The notes: a model not told the origin generated them from the letters alone. A DNA stretch of 41,053 nucleotides from Anaerolineales bacterium (GCA_011524645.1 WTJY01000273.1:1-41053), one strand, 5' to 3'; counted from the first letter of the stretch, positions 24,965-34,077 are shown. A program made the numbers and translations.

Positions 24965-25324
24965 TTATTCTGGAGTCCAGCCCAACTGCATAGCGATTCC
25001 CATGCCTGTCGCGAGCAAGCCACAAAACATCAAGAACACAAGAAAAAAGAGCCTCAGGACCCACAAAGCTCCGCTAAGCTCATGGGTCGGTTGTACAGAT
25101 ACACGCAATAGCCAAGCGAAAACAAGCAAAGCGGTCGCCCAATTCATCAGCACACGCTGATCATACACCACCGCAACCACAGCGACTTCAAGTGCAATCA
25201 ACCACAGGATCGCACGTCGCCGATACCCCACTTCCGCAGGATCTCGTAGGCGGCGCACAAATTCGGGGAAATTCTGCACGGCCGTGATCAATAAAAACAG
25301 TGCCGATAGAAGAGAACCGATCAT
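24965..25324 (-). CDS. small four-helix membrane protein
   Basis: A 119-residue hydrophobic protein with about four membrane segments ([69 protein letters not shown]). Between the first two lies a basic loop with [17 protein letters not shown] do not recognise the family. Its ATG (25322-25324) overlaps the TGA stop of the truncated choline dehydrogenase-like gene (ATGA), so its translation was coupled to that gene. Because the upstream gene has lost its 5' part, expression may now depend on readthrough from elsewhere. Confidence 0.65.
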   Translation of the reverse strand: MIGSLLSALFLLITAVQNFPEFVRRLRDPAEVGYRRRAILWLIALEVAVVAVVYDQRVLMNWATALLVFAWLLRVSVQPTHELSGALWVLRLFFLVFLMFCGLLATGMGIAMQLGWTPE

Positions 25325-25956
25325 ACAGGTTGATGGCGATAGAAGGGCAAATCTTCGGCCGGAAGTGGCGTATTATCGAGAATCAGATCGGCCGCTTTCT
25401 CTGCCAGCATCATCGTCGGGGCGTATAAATTCCCATTCGTAATGTATGGCATCGCCGATGTATCGACAACACGTAGCCCTTCTAAGCCGTGTACCCCCAT
25501 CGTTTGCGGATCAAGCACAGCCATATCATCAAAGCCCATCTTACAGGTACACGATGGGTGATACGCGGTTTCACCTTCATGCCCGACCCACTCCAAAATT
25601 TCTTCAGCTGTTTGTACAGATGGTCCGGGAGATATTTCCCCCCCATTAAACTCGGCAAAAGCGGGCTGTTCTAAAATACGGCGTGTACACCTGATCGCTT
25701 CAACCCATTCACGCCGATCATTGGGAGTCGATAGATAATTGAAACGTAATGAAGGGTAGATGGTTGGGTCGGCGGAGCGAATTTTGACCGAACCACGAAC
25801 ATCTGAAAACATCGGCCCAACATGGACTTGGTAACCATGCCCAGAAACCGGTGCTGTCCCATCATAAAGTACCGCGACCGGCAAAAAGTGGAACATTAAA
25901 TTGGGATGACTAACTTCATCCCAGCCTAGGTCAGGGCGATATTCAATTGAGCCATT
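25321..25956 (-). pseudogene. 3' remnant of a GMC (choline dehydrogenase-like) oxidoreductase gene
   Basis: The C-terminal part, about 212 codons, of a BetA-like flavoprotein. In frame it can be followed upstream from the internal ATG at 25896 through [20 protein letters not shown] to a TAG at 25957-25959, where similarity stops. The catalytic His of [13 protein letters not shown] and Asn of [10 protein letters not shown] are present, along with [15 protein letters not shown]. Full-length relatives have about 550 residues with an N-terminal FAD-binding Rossmann domain, which is missing here. Without it the product cannot bind FAD, so I call it a truncated remnant, probably by deletion with junction near 25957. 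A short protein from ATG 25896 could still be made. Confidence 0.75.
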
Positions 25957-26024
25957 CTAACTGAGTGGTTAGGTTGCGTCAATGAGTTTGATCGCAAATC
26001 AAATAGGCAAATGCGGGTGAACAA

Positions 26025-26040
26025 TGCGATAACTATCGCA
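26025..26040. promoter_or_regulatory. 16-bp palindrome upstream of the DUF1800 gene
   Basis: TGCGATA-AC-TATCGCA (26025-26040), 7-bp perfect arms, lies 130 bp before ATG 26170. It is a plausible operator. The rest of 25957-26169 shows no gene. Confidence 0.4.
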
Positions 26041-26169
26041 GGTTTATTGCATTACTGTAAACAGACTTACACTACACTAACTCAACATAGCGAAAATAGA
26101 AAAAGGTGAAATAAGCACCGAGCAAACATACATCCCTTTCGAAAAATCAAGTACAGGAAGGTATCCTCT

Positions 26170-27924
26170 ATGTCTCAATCAACTTCTTCAGATTTGATAC
26201 TCAGCAGGCGAAGCTTTTTACAAGCAGCCAGCGTGACCGCGATCTCTGCGGCTGCCATTTCTACTCAGACCGAAGCTTCACCAGAAGCGACCACTGTGAC
26301 AGAAAACCCATTACAGGAAGAGCCCATCAATCCAGATTTTAACTTAGCCAGCGCTGTCACGAACACAGAAGCATCAGTCGCCACCATTGTTTTAAATCGT
26401 ATGGGATTCGGCCCACGGCCGGGGGACCGAGAAGCGTTTAATGCCTTAGGCGCAAATGATGAAGCGCGCATTGCCGCCTATGTCGAACAACAGTTAAACC
26501 CAGACCCCGCTCAAGATACAGAAGTAGCCCAACGATTCATAGAGGCAGGTTTTCAAACGCTTGATAAAACGATGAACCAATTATGGAGAGATCATTACCG
26601 CAATGATCCGGGTGGGGATTGGACATGGACCACCTTACCGATCCGCGAGACAGAACGAGCTACCTTTATCCGAGCGATTTACAGCAAGTGGCAATTACAA
26701 GAGGTCATGGCCGATTTCTGGCACAACCATTTCAATGTCAATGGGTGGGAATCGCCACAACGTCATTTCTTTGTGCAATATGACCGAGATGTAATCCGAC
26801 AACATTTATTTGGCAATTTTCGCGACATGCTAGAAGCGGTCGCTAAAAGTCCTGTTATGCTCTATTACCTAGACAATGAAAGCAACACAAGGTCAGGCCC
26901 CAATGAAAATTGGGCGCGTGAGCTGTTTGAAATTCATGGTTTAGGAGCTTTAAACTACTATGGTGTACAAAGTCAATCAGGGTTGCCCAGTCATGAAGAC
27001 AACAGCAATGTCCCAGTAGGGTATGTCGATGGGGATGTTTATGAAGCGACACGCTGCTTCACCGGCTGGACCGTCAGCAATAGCACCAGCCGTGGAGATA
27101 CCGGCGAGTTTATGTACATTGACGATAACCATGATCGCTTCCAAAAAAGCGTTTTGGCCTTTGGTGCCATCAATTTTCCGGCCGATCAAGGGCCAATGGT
27201 CGATGGACTACAAGTTCTTGATTTAATCGCCAATCATCCCGGTACCGCCTACTATATGTGCCGCAAAATTTGCAAACGCTTAGTCAATGATGAACCTTCT
27301 CAAACATTGATTAATTCGGCCGCAGCGATCTTTCAGCAACATGTTAATTCACCTGACCAAATCAAGCGGGTACTCCGTCATATCTTAAATTCAGCTGAAT
27401 TCCGCACCGGTTTGGGCAACAAGATCAAACGGCCGTTTGAAGCGACCGTCTCTGCTATGCGCCTAGGACAAGGGGATTGGCTATTCGGTCTAGATGATGA
27501 TACCTCTCGTTTTTTCACCAATTACAACCGTATGGGCCAACAGCTTTTCACTTGGCCCGCGCCAGATGGTTATCCGGATGATAAAGAAGCATGGAGTAGC
27601 AGTACACCGATGATTATGCGCTGGCGCATGTACAACTACTTAACGGCCGAAACAGACGAAAATGGAGCGTATCGCATGCCTGTATTCGAAAGCAGTAGCG
27701 CAATCGGGTCAACCGCTCCCAAAGATGTTTTAGATTACTGGATTAGCCAAATCCTTGATCGGGCATTTACAGACGATGAATATTACCTATTGATCAGCTT
27801 CGTCGCTCAGCCGGGCAACAGCCCAACTCAAGAGCTACCGCTACTCCTTGATGAAGAGTACCATCGTCGTTTGCGTTCGTTGGTCAGCTTACTTTTCCAA
27901 ACCCCCTACTTCAACATGCGTTAA
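26170..27924 (+). CDS. DUF1800 family protein, Tat-exported
   Basis: A 584-residue protein of the DUF1800 family, found next to DUF1501 proteins in many bacteria and of unknown biochemical function. A twin-arginine signal (SRRSFLQAA, then a hydrophobic run and EAS) predicts folded export. Recognisable DUF1800 segments include LNRMGFGPRPGD, WQLQEVMADFWHNHFN, SPVMLYYLDN, NENWARELFEIHGLG, YVDGDVYEATRCFTGWT and HPGTAYYMCRKICKRLVNDEPS. AGGAAGG lies about 8 nt upstream of the start. The DUF1501 gene starts 15 nt after the stop, and the two are clearly cotranscribed. Confidence 0.9.
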   Translation: MSQSTSSDLILSRRSFLQAASVTAISAAAISTQTEASPEATTVTENPLQEEPINPDFNLASAVTNTEASVATIVLNRMGFGPRPGDREAFNALGANDEARIAAYVEQQLNPDPAQDTEVAQRFIEAGFQTLDKTMNQLWRDHYRNDPGGDWTWTTLPIRETERATFIRAIYSKWQLQEVMADFWHNHFNVNGWESPQRHFFVQYDRDVIRQHLFGNFRDMLEAVAKSPVMLYYLDNESNTRSGPNENWARELFEIHGLGALNYYGVQSQSGLPSHEDNSNVPVGYVDGDVYEATRCFTGWTVSNSTSRGDTGEFMYIDDNHDRFQKSVLAFGAINFPADQGPMVDGLQVLDLIANHPGTAYYMCRKICKRLVNDEPSQTLINSAAAIFQQHVNSPDQIKRVLRHILNSAEFRTGLGNKIKRPFEATVSAMRLGQGDWLFGLDDDTSRFFTNYNRMGQQLFTWPAPDGYPDDKEAWSSSTPMIMRWRMYNYLTAETDENGAYRMPVFESSSAIGSTAPKDVLDYWISQILDRAFTDDEYYLLISFVAQPGNSPTQELPLLLDEEYHRRLRSLVSLLFQTPYFNMR

Positions 27925-27939
27925 TCCGGAGATTTAAAA

Positions 27940-29268
27940 ATGATTCAACTCAATCGACGTAACTTCTTAAAAGGCTGTTCGGCCGCTATTGCCGGAATGG
28001 CCGGTGCGAAAATCGGCTTAACCGCATTTGGAAATGTAGATAATGAACCGAACCAGCGCATTATCATCCCGATTTTCCTACGCGGGGCATGTGATGTCTT
28101 GAGCGTGGTCACGCCGATGTATGGCGATGACCGAGCCCACTATGAAACGGCCCGTCCGGACCTAAGAATACCGGTCAGTGATTTAATCGCCTTAGATTCT
28201 CAATTCGGTTTACATCCATCGGCAACCGCCCTGCATGACATTTTCCAAGACAACAAGCTCTCTTTCATTTTAGGGACCGGTATGCATTCAGATACACGCA
28301 GTCATTTTGATGCGATGGCCTATATGGAAGGAGGCACACCGAACCGAAAAGGGCTAGGTGGTTGGCTCACCAGATATTTGCGAAGCGCCACCAATATCAA
28401 TGATGATGCGATCGTAACCAACATGACCACAAGCAGTAGCCGCCCCAGATCGTTGTCCGGTACGTTTAACACACTCGCCGGTTCAAATTTGCAGAATTTT
28501 AATATCAGAAATGATCTTCATTGGCAATATCGCGATCAACATCAGTCGTTGCTACAAAATTTATATGCATTAGATGACAGCTTTTTACACCAAGCAGGGC
28601 AAGAAGCGTTTGAGCAGATCAGCTATATTAGCAACAATTACGACAGCAACTATACAGCGGCTGGGGGTGTCACCTATCCCAATAACTCATTTTCGAGCCA
28701 GCTAGAAACGATCGCACAGATCATTAAGCTACAAATCGGGCTAAAAGTCGCGGCCGTGGATTTGGGAGGTTGGGACACCCATGACGGCCAAGCAAATGGC
28801 AGTGATCCGTCATCCGGTTATTTTGCGAATCTGCTCACAACCTTATCTGAAGGGATAGGCGCGTTTTTTGCCGATCTTTCAGCGGAAAGCACCAATTATG
28901 CGGATCGCGTCACGATCGTTGTCATGAGCGAATTCGGCCGTCGTGTACGCGAAAACGCCGAACGTGGCACCGATCATGGTCATGGTAGTATGATGATGCT
29001 CATCGGTGGGCAAGTTCAAGGGGGAATCAAAGGAATTTGGCCCGGTTTACACAATGACCAACTCTATGATGCGGCCGATCTCGCCGTCAAAGTCGACTAT
29101 CGGCAAGTCCTTAGTGAAATCTTGATTAGACGCATGGAAGCCCCAAAAATAGGAACGATTTTCCCGAACTATGAAGGATACACCCCGCTTAATCTTGTTC
29201 AAGGGGTTGATCTCGAACCGGATTACACGGCCGAATTTAAGAGTTTCTTGCCACAGCTCCAAAAATAG
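27940..29268 (+). CDS. DUF1501 family protein, Tat-exported
   Basis: A 442-residue DUF1501 protein, a relative of the alkaline phosphatase/sulfatase superfamily. The Tat signal is NRRNFLKGCSAAIAGMAGA. Family segments include FLRGACDVLSVVTPMYGD, LILGTGMHSDTRSHFDAM, LGGWDTHDGQ, VVMSEFGRRVRENAERGTDHGHGS and IGGQVQGGIKGIWPGL; the D-T-H and D-H-G-H clusters are likely metal ligands. It is the second gene of the DUF1800/DUF1501 operon and is closed by a terminator at 29305. Substrate unknown. Confidence 0.9.
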   Translation: MIQLNRRNFLKGCSAAIAGMAGAKIGLTAFGNVDNEPNQRIIIPIFLRGACDVLSVVTPMYGDDRAHYETARPDLRIPVSDLIALDSQFGLHPSATALHDIFQDNKLSFILGTGMHSDTRSHFDAMAYMEGGTPNRKGLGGWLTRYLRSATNINDDAIVTNMTTSSSRPRSLSGTFNTLAGSNLQNFNIRNDLHWQYRDQHQSLLQNLYALDDSFLHQAGQEAFEQISYISNNYDSNYTAAGGVTYPNNSFSSQLETIAQIIKLQIGLKVAAVDLGGWDTHDGQANGSDPSSGYFANLLTTLSEGIGAFFADLSAESTNYADRVTIVVMSEFGRRVRENAERGTDHGHGSMMMLIGGQVQGGIKGIWPGLHNDQLYDAADLAVKVDYRQVLSEILIRRMEAPKIGTIFPNYEGYTPLNLVQGVDLEPDYTAEFKSFLPQLQK

Positions 29269-29304
29269 TCCAGCGATACAACCTCATTTCATATACAATC
29301 CGCT

Positions 29305-29339
29305 AAGGCCTCTGAATAATTTTTTCAGAGGCCTTTTTA
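29305..29339 (+). terminator. terminator of the DUF1800/DUF1501 operon
   Basis: AAGGCCTCTGA (29305-29315) pairs with TCAGAGGCCTT (29325-29335), a 9-nt loop, then TTT. Intrinsic terminator. Confidence 0.9.
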
Positions 29340-29364
29340 TTGGTTTTTAACCCAACAAATTAAG

Positions 29365-30030
<666 letters not shown>

Positions 30031-30032
30031 GC

Positions 30033-30071
30033 AAAAAAAACGGCCGTGATTTTTTGAAAAAATCACGGCCG
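30033..30071 (-). terminator. terminator of tRNA-Gln
   Basis: On the minus strand a 15-bp perfect stem (30071-30057 with 30055-30041, single-base centre) ends in CGGCCG and is followed by eight T (30040-30033). It also stands just 10 nt after the rpe stop on the plus strand and may serve both directions. The base of the stem is the hexamer that is over-represented across this window. Confidence 0.85.
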
Positions 30072-30078
30072 GATGAAC

Positions 30079-30149
30079 TGCGGTGGTAGGATTCGAACCT
30101 ACGAATGGCGGATTCAAAGTCCGCTGCCTTACCACTTGGCGACACCGCA
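30079..30149 (-). tRNA. tRNA-Gln (anticodon TTG)
   Basis: Acceptor stem TGCGGTG/CACCGCA with a U1-A72 pair typical of bacterial tRNA-Gln, anticodon stem GCGGA/TCCGC around loop CTTTGAA (anticodon TTG), T-arm with GGTTCGAATCC, and a G discriminator. CCA is not encoded, unlike tRNA-Val in this window. Confidence 0.96.
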
Positions 30150-30171
30150 TTGTTGCGGACAACAGTTGAAG

Positions 30172-30200
30172 ATAATAGCACAAACATATTCGAAAAGCAA
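30172..30200 (-). promoter_or_regulatory. tRNA-Gln promoter
   Basis: Minus-strand -35 TTGCTT (30200-30195), 17-bp spacer and -10 TATTAT (30177-30172), 23 bp before the tRNA 5' end. Confidence 0.6.
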
Positions 30201-30296
30201 CAAATTTACCCCTGTTTGTGAAAATTCAAACAAATCGATTATTTCAAACATCCTATATCTGTAATTTACGATGAATTCACGCCCAATAACCGGTTT

Positions 30297-30361
30297 GTAC
30301 GTCAATTTATTTGACGTACCCCCCGCTTATTCGACATACTTATGGGTAAATTTGCTATAAT
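30297..30361 (+). promoter_or_regulatory. inverted repeat and extended -10 promoter
   Basis: GTACGTCAA (30297-30305) and TTGACGTAC (30311-30319) form a perfect 9-bp dyad over 5 nt. About 35 bp further on, TTTGCTATAAT (30351-30361) is an extended -10 (TATAAT 30356-30361), identical to that at 16732-16742. The dyad is well placed as an operator. The 30150-30497 gap holds these, the tRNA promoter, and alternative hairpins. Confidence 0.5.
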
Positions 30362-30449
30362 TTGTAATTTATTCGGCCAATTATTATAGAAATCAAACCG
30401 CTTACAAGGCGATTTATTATCACAATTATTCCAATATTCTATATATTAT

Positions 30450-30484
30450 GGTCAGTGCAGTTTCCTGACCAAAACTCAGGAAAC
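30450..30484 (+). promoter_or_regulatory. mutually exclusive leader hairpins
   Basis: GGTCAG (30450-30455) can pair with CTGACC (30465-30470), while GTTTCCTGA (30460-30468) can pair with TCAGGAAAC (30476-30484). The two stems share 30465-30468 and cannot coexist. They end 3 nt before the ribosome site AGG at 30488-30490 of the gene at 30498. The second, 9-bp stem would hold that site close to its base. Confidence 0.45.
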
Positions 30485-30497
30485 ACTAGGTGACACA

Positions 30498-30824
30498 ATG
30501 AATATAGAGACTCTCGCTCAACTAACCACAAGTGAAATCTTAACCTACTTTGCAGGTGGGGTTTTACTCATGTCGCTCCCCCCATTAGTCGGGTTAATGG
30601 CGGTTCGCACAATTTTCGGTTCCCCAGCTCAAGATGCGAGCGAAATCGGCCGTCGTACACTTGGCGCCGTCGGCATCAGTTTAAGCATCGCCTTTGCCTT
30701 GGGCGCAACCGGTGTTTCCCTTTTGGCACCTGCATCCCCAGATATTTTCATTATCTTAATTATTCTCTGCCTAATTTTCGGCCTACTCGGTGCCGGAAAG
30801 CTCTATTGGGAAGAGGATGTCTAA
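30498..30824 (+). CDS. small three-helix membrane protein
   Basis: A 108-residue protein with three hydrophobic segments (YFAGGVLLMSLPPLVGLMAV; LGAVGISLSIAFALGATGV; PDIFIILIILCLIFGLLGAG) and a short acidic C-terminus, WEEDV. I do not recognise the family. ATG 30498 has AGGTGA upstream. The gene is alone between the tRNA-Gln region and the convergent methyltransferase-like gene, whose stop lies 19 nt beyond its own. Confidence 0.7.
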   Translation: MNIETLAQLTTSEILTYFAGGVLLMSLPPLVGLMAVRTIFGSPAQDASEIGRRTLGAVGISLSIAFALGATGVSLLAPASPDIFIILIILCLIFGLLGAGKLYWEEDV

Positions 30825-30843
30825 TCCCCTCTCCCCGATCTAT

Positions 30844-32076
30844 TTAGGAAGCCTTTTTCTCCCACAGCGAAACAGAATGAATATGAAAGGTTTGTGGCCA
30901 AAGATCATGTGGCTGGACCTCTCGTAAAACATAGCCCAAACGGCCGAGCTCTTTGCCATCTCGCGCTAATGTCGCCACATCCGCACTCACATAGACCAAG
31001 CGAGAAGGACTCAACCGCTTGAGATCGGCAAACACAAAGCTCGGCAAACCGGAATGGGGTGGAGACATGACCCAACAATCGGCCGCAACATCAAGCAAAG
31101 GCAGAATGTCTTCAGGGAACCCTTCATAAAGAGCCACATTGTCTGTTGCATCCAAGTTAATCGAAGCATCTTCAATCGCGGTGGGATAAGGTTCTATACC
31201 ATGCACCATACCGGCTGCAGACGCTAAAAACGAGGTCAAGCCACCTACCCCACTGTACAGTTCCAATACGGTCTCAGAGCCGGATAATTTAGCATATTTC
31301 AATACGGTATCAATGATCTGTTCAGCCACCGATAAATTGCTAAAAAATGGGTATCCGGCCGAAATTTGAAACCACCGGCCGTGCAACTCGCGAACAATAT
31401 AATTGGTCCCGATCAAATTAGCGGTCGAGCGATCCGGTAGCACAATGGTGATAGAGATCGGAAAATCGACATGCAAAGAAGGAGGCTCAACATCCTGCAC
31501 TTCCAACGCAACCAAACGCTCGCCGTCTGAACCGGCCCGCAAAGTGAGTTTTCGCAAATCGGGCAGTTCCCAATCAAAATCATTTAGAAGGTCTTGTAAT
31601 GATGGGTGTAACGTTTTATAAGATTGCCCTTTTTCAATCGGTAACACCAATTGGTCGGTCGGTGACCAAAATCCGAACTTACCGTCTTTGGTTGGGCTTA
31701 AAGTCACATCCATTTCATAGGCCCACTGCTGAGAGCTTGGCATAACGGCCAGAACTTTCGCCTTTTTAATGCCACCAATGCGCTTTAGCTGATCAACGAT
31801 CACTTCTTGTTTGTATTTGAGTTGAGCTTTATAGCTCATATGTTGATAGCTATACCCACCATGAGGTCCAAGCCCGTTGGTTGGTGGCTCGACACGGTTC
31901 TTAGAACGCTGAACCACTTTTTCAATCCGGCCGTATGTTTGCTTTTTACCTGACTCAATCATGACTTGTACCGTTTCACCGGGAATACCGCCTGGGACAA
32001 AGACAATTCGGTTTCTACTGTCACGACCGATCGCCATCCCACCATGAGCCATTGTTGTTAATTTAATTTTTGCCAT
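30844..32076 (-). CDS. TrmA/RlmD-like protein lacking catalytic residues
   Basis: A 410-residue protein with an N-terminal TRAM domain (IKLTTMAHGGMAIGRDSRNR) and a Rossmann methyltransferase domain with SAM motif I VLELYSGVGGLTSFLA, as in 5-methyluridine RNA methyltransferases. Key residues are missing. The catalytic Cys motif SCNPxTLARD reads SADVATLARD; the DPPRxG motif reads SPPHSG; the C-terminal HTxHVE Glu is not found (FHIHSVSLWE); and the Cys set of an iron-sulfur cluster before QHMSYKAQL is absent. It probably binds RNA and SAM without the usual m5U mechanism. ATG 32076 is chosen over TTG-region extension 32157 because the TRAM domain begins there and a hairpin terminator at 32115 lies between. 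Confidence 0.78.
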   Translation of the reverse strand: MAKIKLTTMAHGGMAIGRDSRNRIVFVPGGIPGETVQVMIESGKKQTYGRIEKVVQRSKNRVEPPTNGLGPHGGYSYQHMSYKAQLKYKQEVIVDQLKRIGGIKKAKVLAVMPSSQQWAYEMDVTLSPTKDGKFGFWSPTDQLVLPIEKGQSYKTLHPSLQDLLNDFDWELPDLRKLTLRAGSDGERLVALEVQDVEPPSLHVDFPISITIVLPDRSTANLIGTNYIVRELHGRWFQISAGYPFFSNLSVAEQIIDTVLKYAKLSGSETVLELYSGVGGLTSFLASAAGMVHGIEPYPTAIEDASINLDATDNVALYEGFPEDILPLLDVAADCWVMSPPHSGLPSFVFADLKRLSPSRLVYVSADVATLARDGKELGRLGYVLREVQPHDLWPQTFHIHSVSLWEKKAS

Positions 32077-32114
32077 GCGAAATAACTGTTTTGAATACTG
32101 TGGACAAACCAGAA

Positions 32115-32140
32115 AAACCCAGATCGATCGATCTGGGTTT
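32115..32140 (-). terminator. 26-bp perfect palindrome, probable terminator of nth
   Basis: AAACCCAGATCGA (32115-32127) is exactly complementary to 32128-32140, giving a 26-bp palindrome. Four A upstream on plus (T on minus) follow it in the direction of nth transcription. It lies 41 bp after the nth stop and 39 bp before the next minus-strand start. Confidence 0.6.
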
Positions 32141-32180
32141 GTAGATAGTCCATTCAATTATAAATCTATGTTGATGAAAT

Positions 32181-32897
32181 TTATGTGGGCACCGACTTGT
32201 CACGCTCGGCCGCAGCATAACGGCACAAATGGCTAACGGCACAATTCCCACACATCGGTTCATGAATGTAACAGACTTTTTGCCCATGGGCCATAAAAAG
32301 CTCCGAGACTAGAATACGGTGCTTCGACTCTGTAATACGCACCAAATCATGTTCAACTTTAGACGCACTCTTTCCCTCGCTAATCCCTAAACGATTACTC
32401 ACCCGATGCACATGTGTATCAACGACAATCCCTTCCGCAATATTAAACGCTTGCGCCAAGAATTGATTGGCCGTTTTTCGAGCGATCCCCGGAAACTGAG
32501 TCAACTCAATCAATGTTTGCGGAAAGATGCCGTCATATTTTTCAAGCAATATTTTTGAGCTTTCTTGCATATACTTAGCTTTTTGCCGATAAAATCCACA
32601 GGACTGAATCAGTCGCTCTAATTCACGACGTGGCGCAGCCACCATTAGCTCTGGGGTTGGGTAGAGAGAAAACAGCTCACGTGCCACAACATTAACCACA
32701 TCCTCGCTCGATTGGGTCAACAAAATGGTTACCATCAAAAGTTGATAGGTGGTGCTGTAAACCAATGTGTCATCAGGCTTCTGGTGCTCGACCTCTAATA
32801 TGTCCAAAAGATCAAGCAAATGACTTGCCATCACTTCTCGATCTTGCGGATTTTCTAAATTTAGGCTCGGCTTTAGGCTGTTTGTACGATCATACAT
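32181..32897 (-). CDS. nth: endonuclease III-like DNA glycosylase
   Basis: Base-excision repair glycosylase/AP lyase acting on oxidised pyrimidines. The helix-hairpin-helix reads QFPGIARKTANQFLAQAF, with the catalytic Lys of RKTA, and the catalytic Asp is in IVVDTHVHRVSNRLG. The 4Fe-4S motif C-x6-C-x2-C-x5-C is intact (CYIHEPMC, GNC, AVSHLC). Two departures: the hairpin PGVGRKTA has Ala for the second Gly, and the LSAQTTD helix reads LLTQSSED. At 238 residues it is slightly longer than E. coli Nth (211) by an N-terminal extension. It is expressed alone, with the terminator at 32115. Confidence 0.88.
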   Translation of the reverse strand: MYDRTNSLKPSLNLENPQDREVMASHLLDLLDILEVEHQKPDDTLVYSTTYQLLMVTILLTQSSEDVVNVVARELFSLYPTPELMVAAPRRELERLIQSCGFYRQKAKYMQESSKILLEKYDGIFPQTLIELTQFPGIARKTANQFLAQAFNIAEGIVVDTHVHRVSNRLGISEGKSASKVEHDLVRITESKHRILVSELFMAHGQKVCYIHEPMCGNCAVSHLCRYAAAERDKSVPT

Positions 32898-32922
32898 AAC
32901 GGTTATCGATTATTTATGGGGA

Positions 32923-32960
32923 GCAAATCCAATGAGTTGATTAATTTGGCGAAGGTATTG
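32923..32960 (+). repeat. dispersed intergenic repeat, copy 2
   Basis: Second copy of the repeat at 94-132: GCAAATCCAAT (32923-32933), 12 bp, TTGGCGAAGGTATTG (32946-32960). It lies in the divergent gap between nth and the secreted zinc-ribbon gene. The 32898-33174 gap otherwise contains a possible -10 TATAAT at 33130-33135 and no gene. Confidence 0.55.
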
Positions 32961-33174
32961 ACTTAACAAAACAGTTTATTGAAATACAAGAGTGTAATGG
33001 AAAAATATATGTCCTTCTATAATAAGTGTTAGAGAAATGGGAATACACATGACTAATGGTAGATTGTTCCAGAAACCAGACTAATCATACCCTCTACATG
33101 ACCGCATCAGATATAAGAATTTTGTCATGTATAATCAATCTATCAAAAATATATCAATCGATAAGGATTAAATA

Positions 33175-34023
33175 ATGAGACGATTGTTTTTTATATTACT
33201 ATTGGCTTTCACGGCCGTAATTCCCCACAACCTATATGCCCAATCAGAAGCCACAGATGTAACCGTCATGATTTTAGAATTATGGCCTGACTATGACCGT
33301 TCAGAGCTGCTCGTCATTCATACGATGATTCTCCCACCCACTCAAGCGCTTCCCGCCTCGGTCAGCTATGATTTACCCCCCAATAGCACCCTGCATACGA
33401 TCGCTCGCTTTAACGAAAATCAGCAATCGCTTTCGGACGATGTAGATTATCAACAAAATGGGGCCAATTTAATCATTACAGCGCCAGAAGCGGGTGTGCG
33501 GGTTGAATATTATGTGCCATACACTACCACGGCCGATGGACAACACAAAATCGACTTTGCATGGCCCTCTAATTTCAATTCTGACCTGCTACAAATCAGT
33601 GTTCAGCAACCCCGTTTTGCCGAGAATTTCAACTTATCGGCCGCTGTACTGGAAAGCCAAGTCCAAGCAAACGGCATTCGCTATTACGCCCTGCCCCCAC
33701 GCGAAGTCGCTCAAGGGGAGACAGTGGCGGTTTCATTTACCTATGACTTACCGGATGGTCTGTTAACCAATCCGACGCAACTGCTCGCCGAGGAGAATAA
33801 CGCGGCCGAATTCTCTATCGCCAACAATTTGCTCAATAATTTACCGTGGGTGATGGGAGGTGTCATTATGCTCATCATCGCCATCGTCTTTTTACGCCAA
33901 GGGGTACAAGAGCGACAGCAATCACGGCGCAAACCACGGCCGAATAAAATTTGTGCCAATTGTCAGCAAGAAAACAAGGGGCAGGCTCGTTTCTGTCGTA
34001 ATTGTGGGGAACCACTCGGTTAG
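33175..34023 (+). CDS. exported beta-domain protein with a cytosolic zinc ribbon
   Basis: A 282-residue protein. It has an N-terminal signal sequence (MRRLFFILLLAFTAVIPHNLYA), a soluble beta-rich domain to about residue 220 (ELWPDYDRSELLVIHTMIL, VRVEYYVPY), one membrane span (residues about 223-243, NNLPWVMGGVIMLIIAIVFL), and a basic linker followed by a four-Cys zinc ribbon (CANC...FCRNCGEPLG). The topology is therefore extracytoplasmic domain outside, ribbon inside. I do not recognise the family. AGGA lies 8 nt before the ATG. Confidence 0.72.
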   Translation: MRRLFFILLLAFTAVIPHNLYAQSEATDVTVMILELWPDYDRSELLVIHTMILPPTQALPASVSYDLPPNSTLHTIARFNENQQSLSDDVDYQQNGANLIITAPEAGVRVEYYVPYTTTADGQHKIDFAWPSNFNSDLLQISVQQPRFAENFNLSAAVLESQVQANGIRYYALPPREVAQGETVAVSFTYDLPDGLLTNPTQLLAEENNAAEFSIANNLLNNLPWVMGGVIMLIIAIVFLRQGVQERQQSRRKPRPNKICANCQQENKGQARFCRNCGEPLG

Positions 34024-34077
34024 ATAGCTGTGTGGCTCAAACAGGTTTGTCGCAACAAGAAAAATATATAGCAAAAG

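Noticed and set aside
32077-32157. N-terminal extension of the TrmA/RlmD-like protein to 32157
   Set aside because: The added 27 residues lie outside the TRAM homology and would run through the nth terminator palindrome at 32115-32140.
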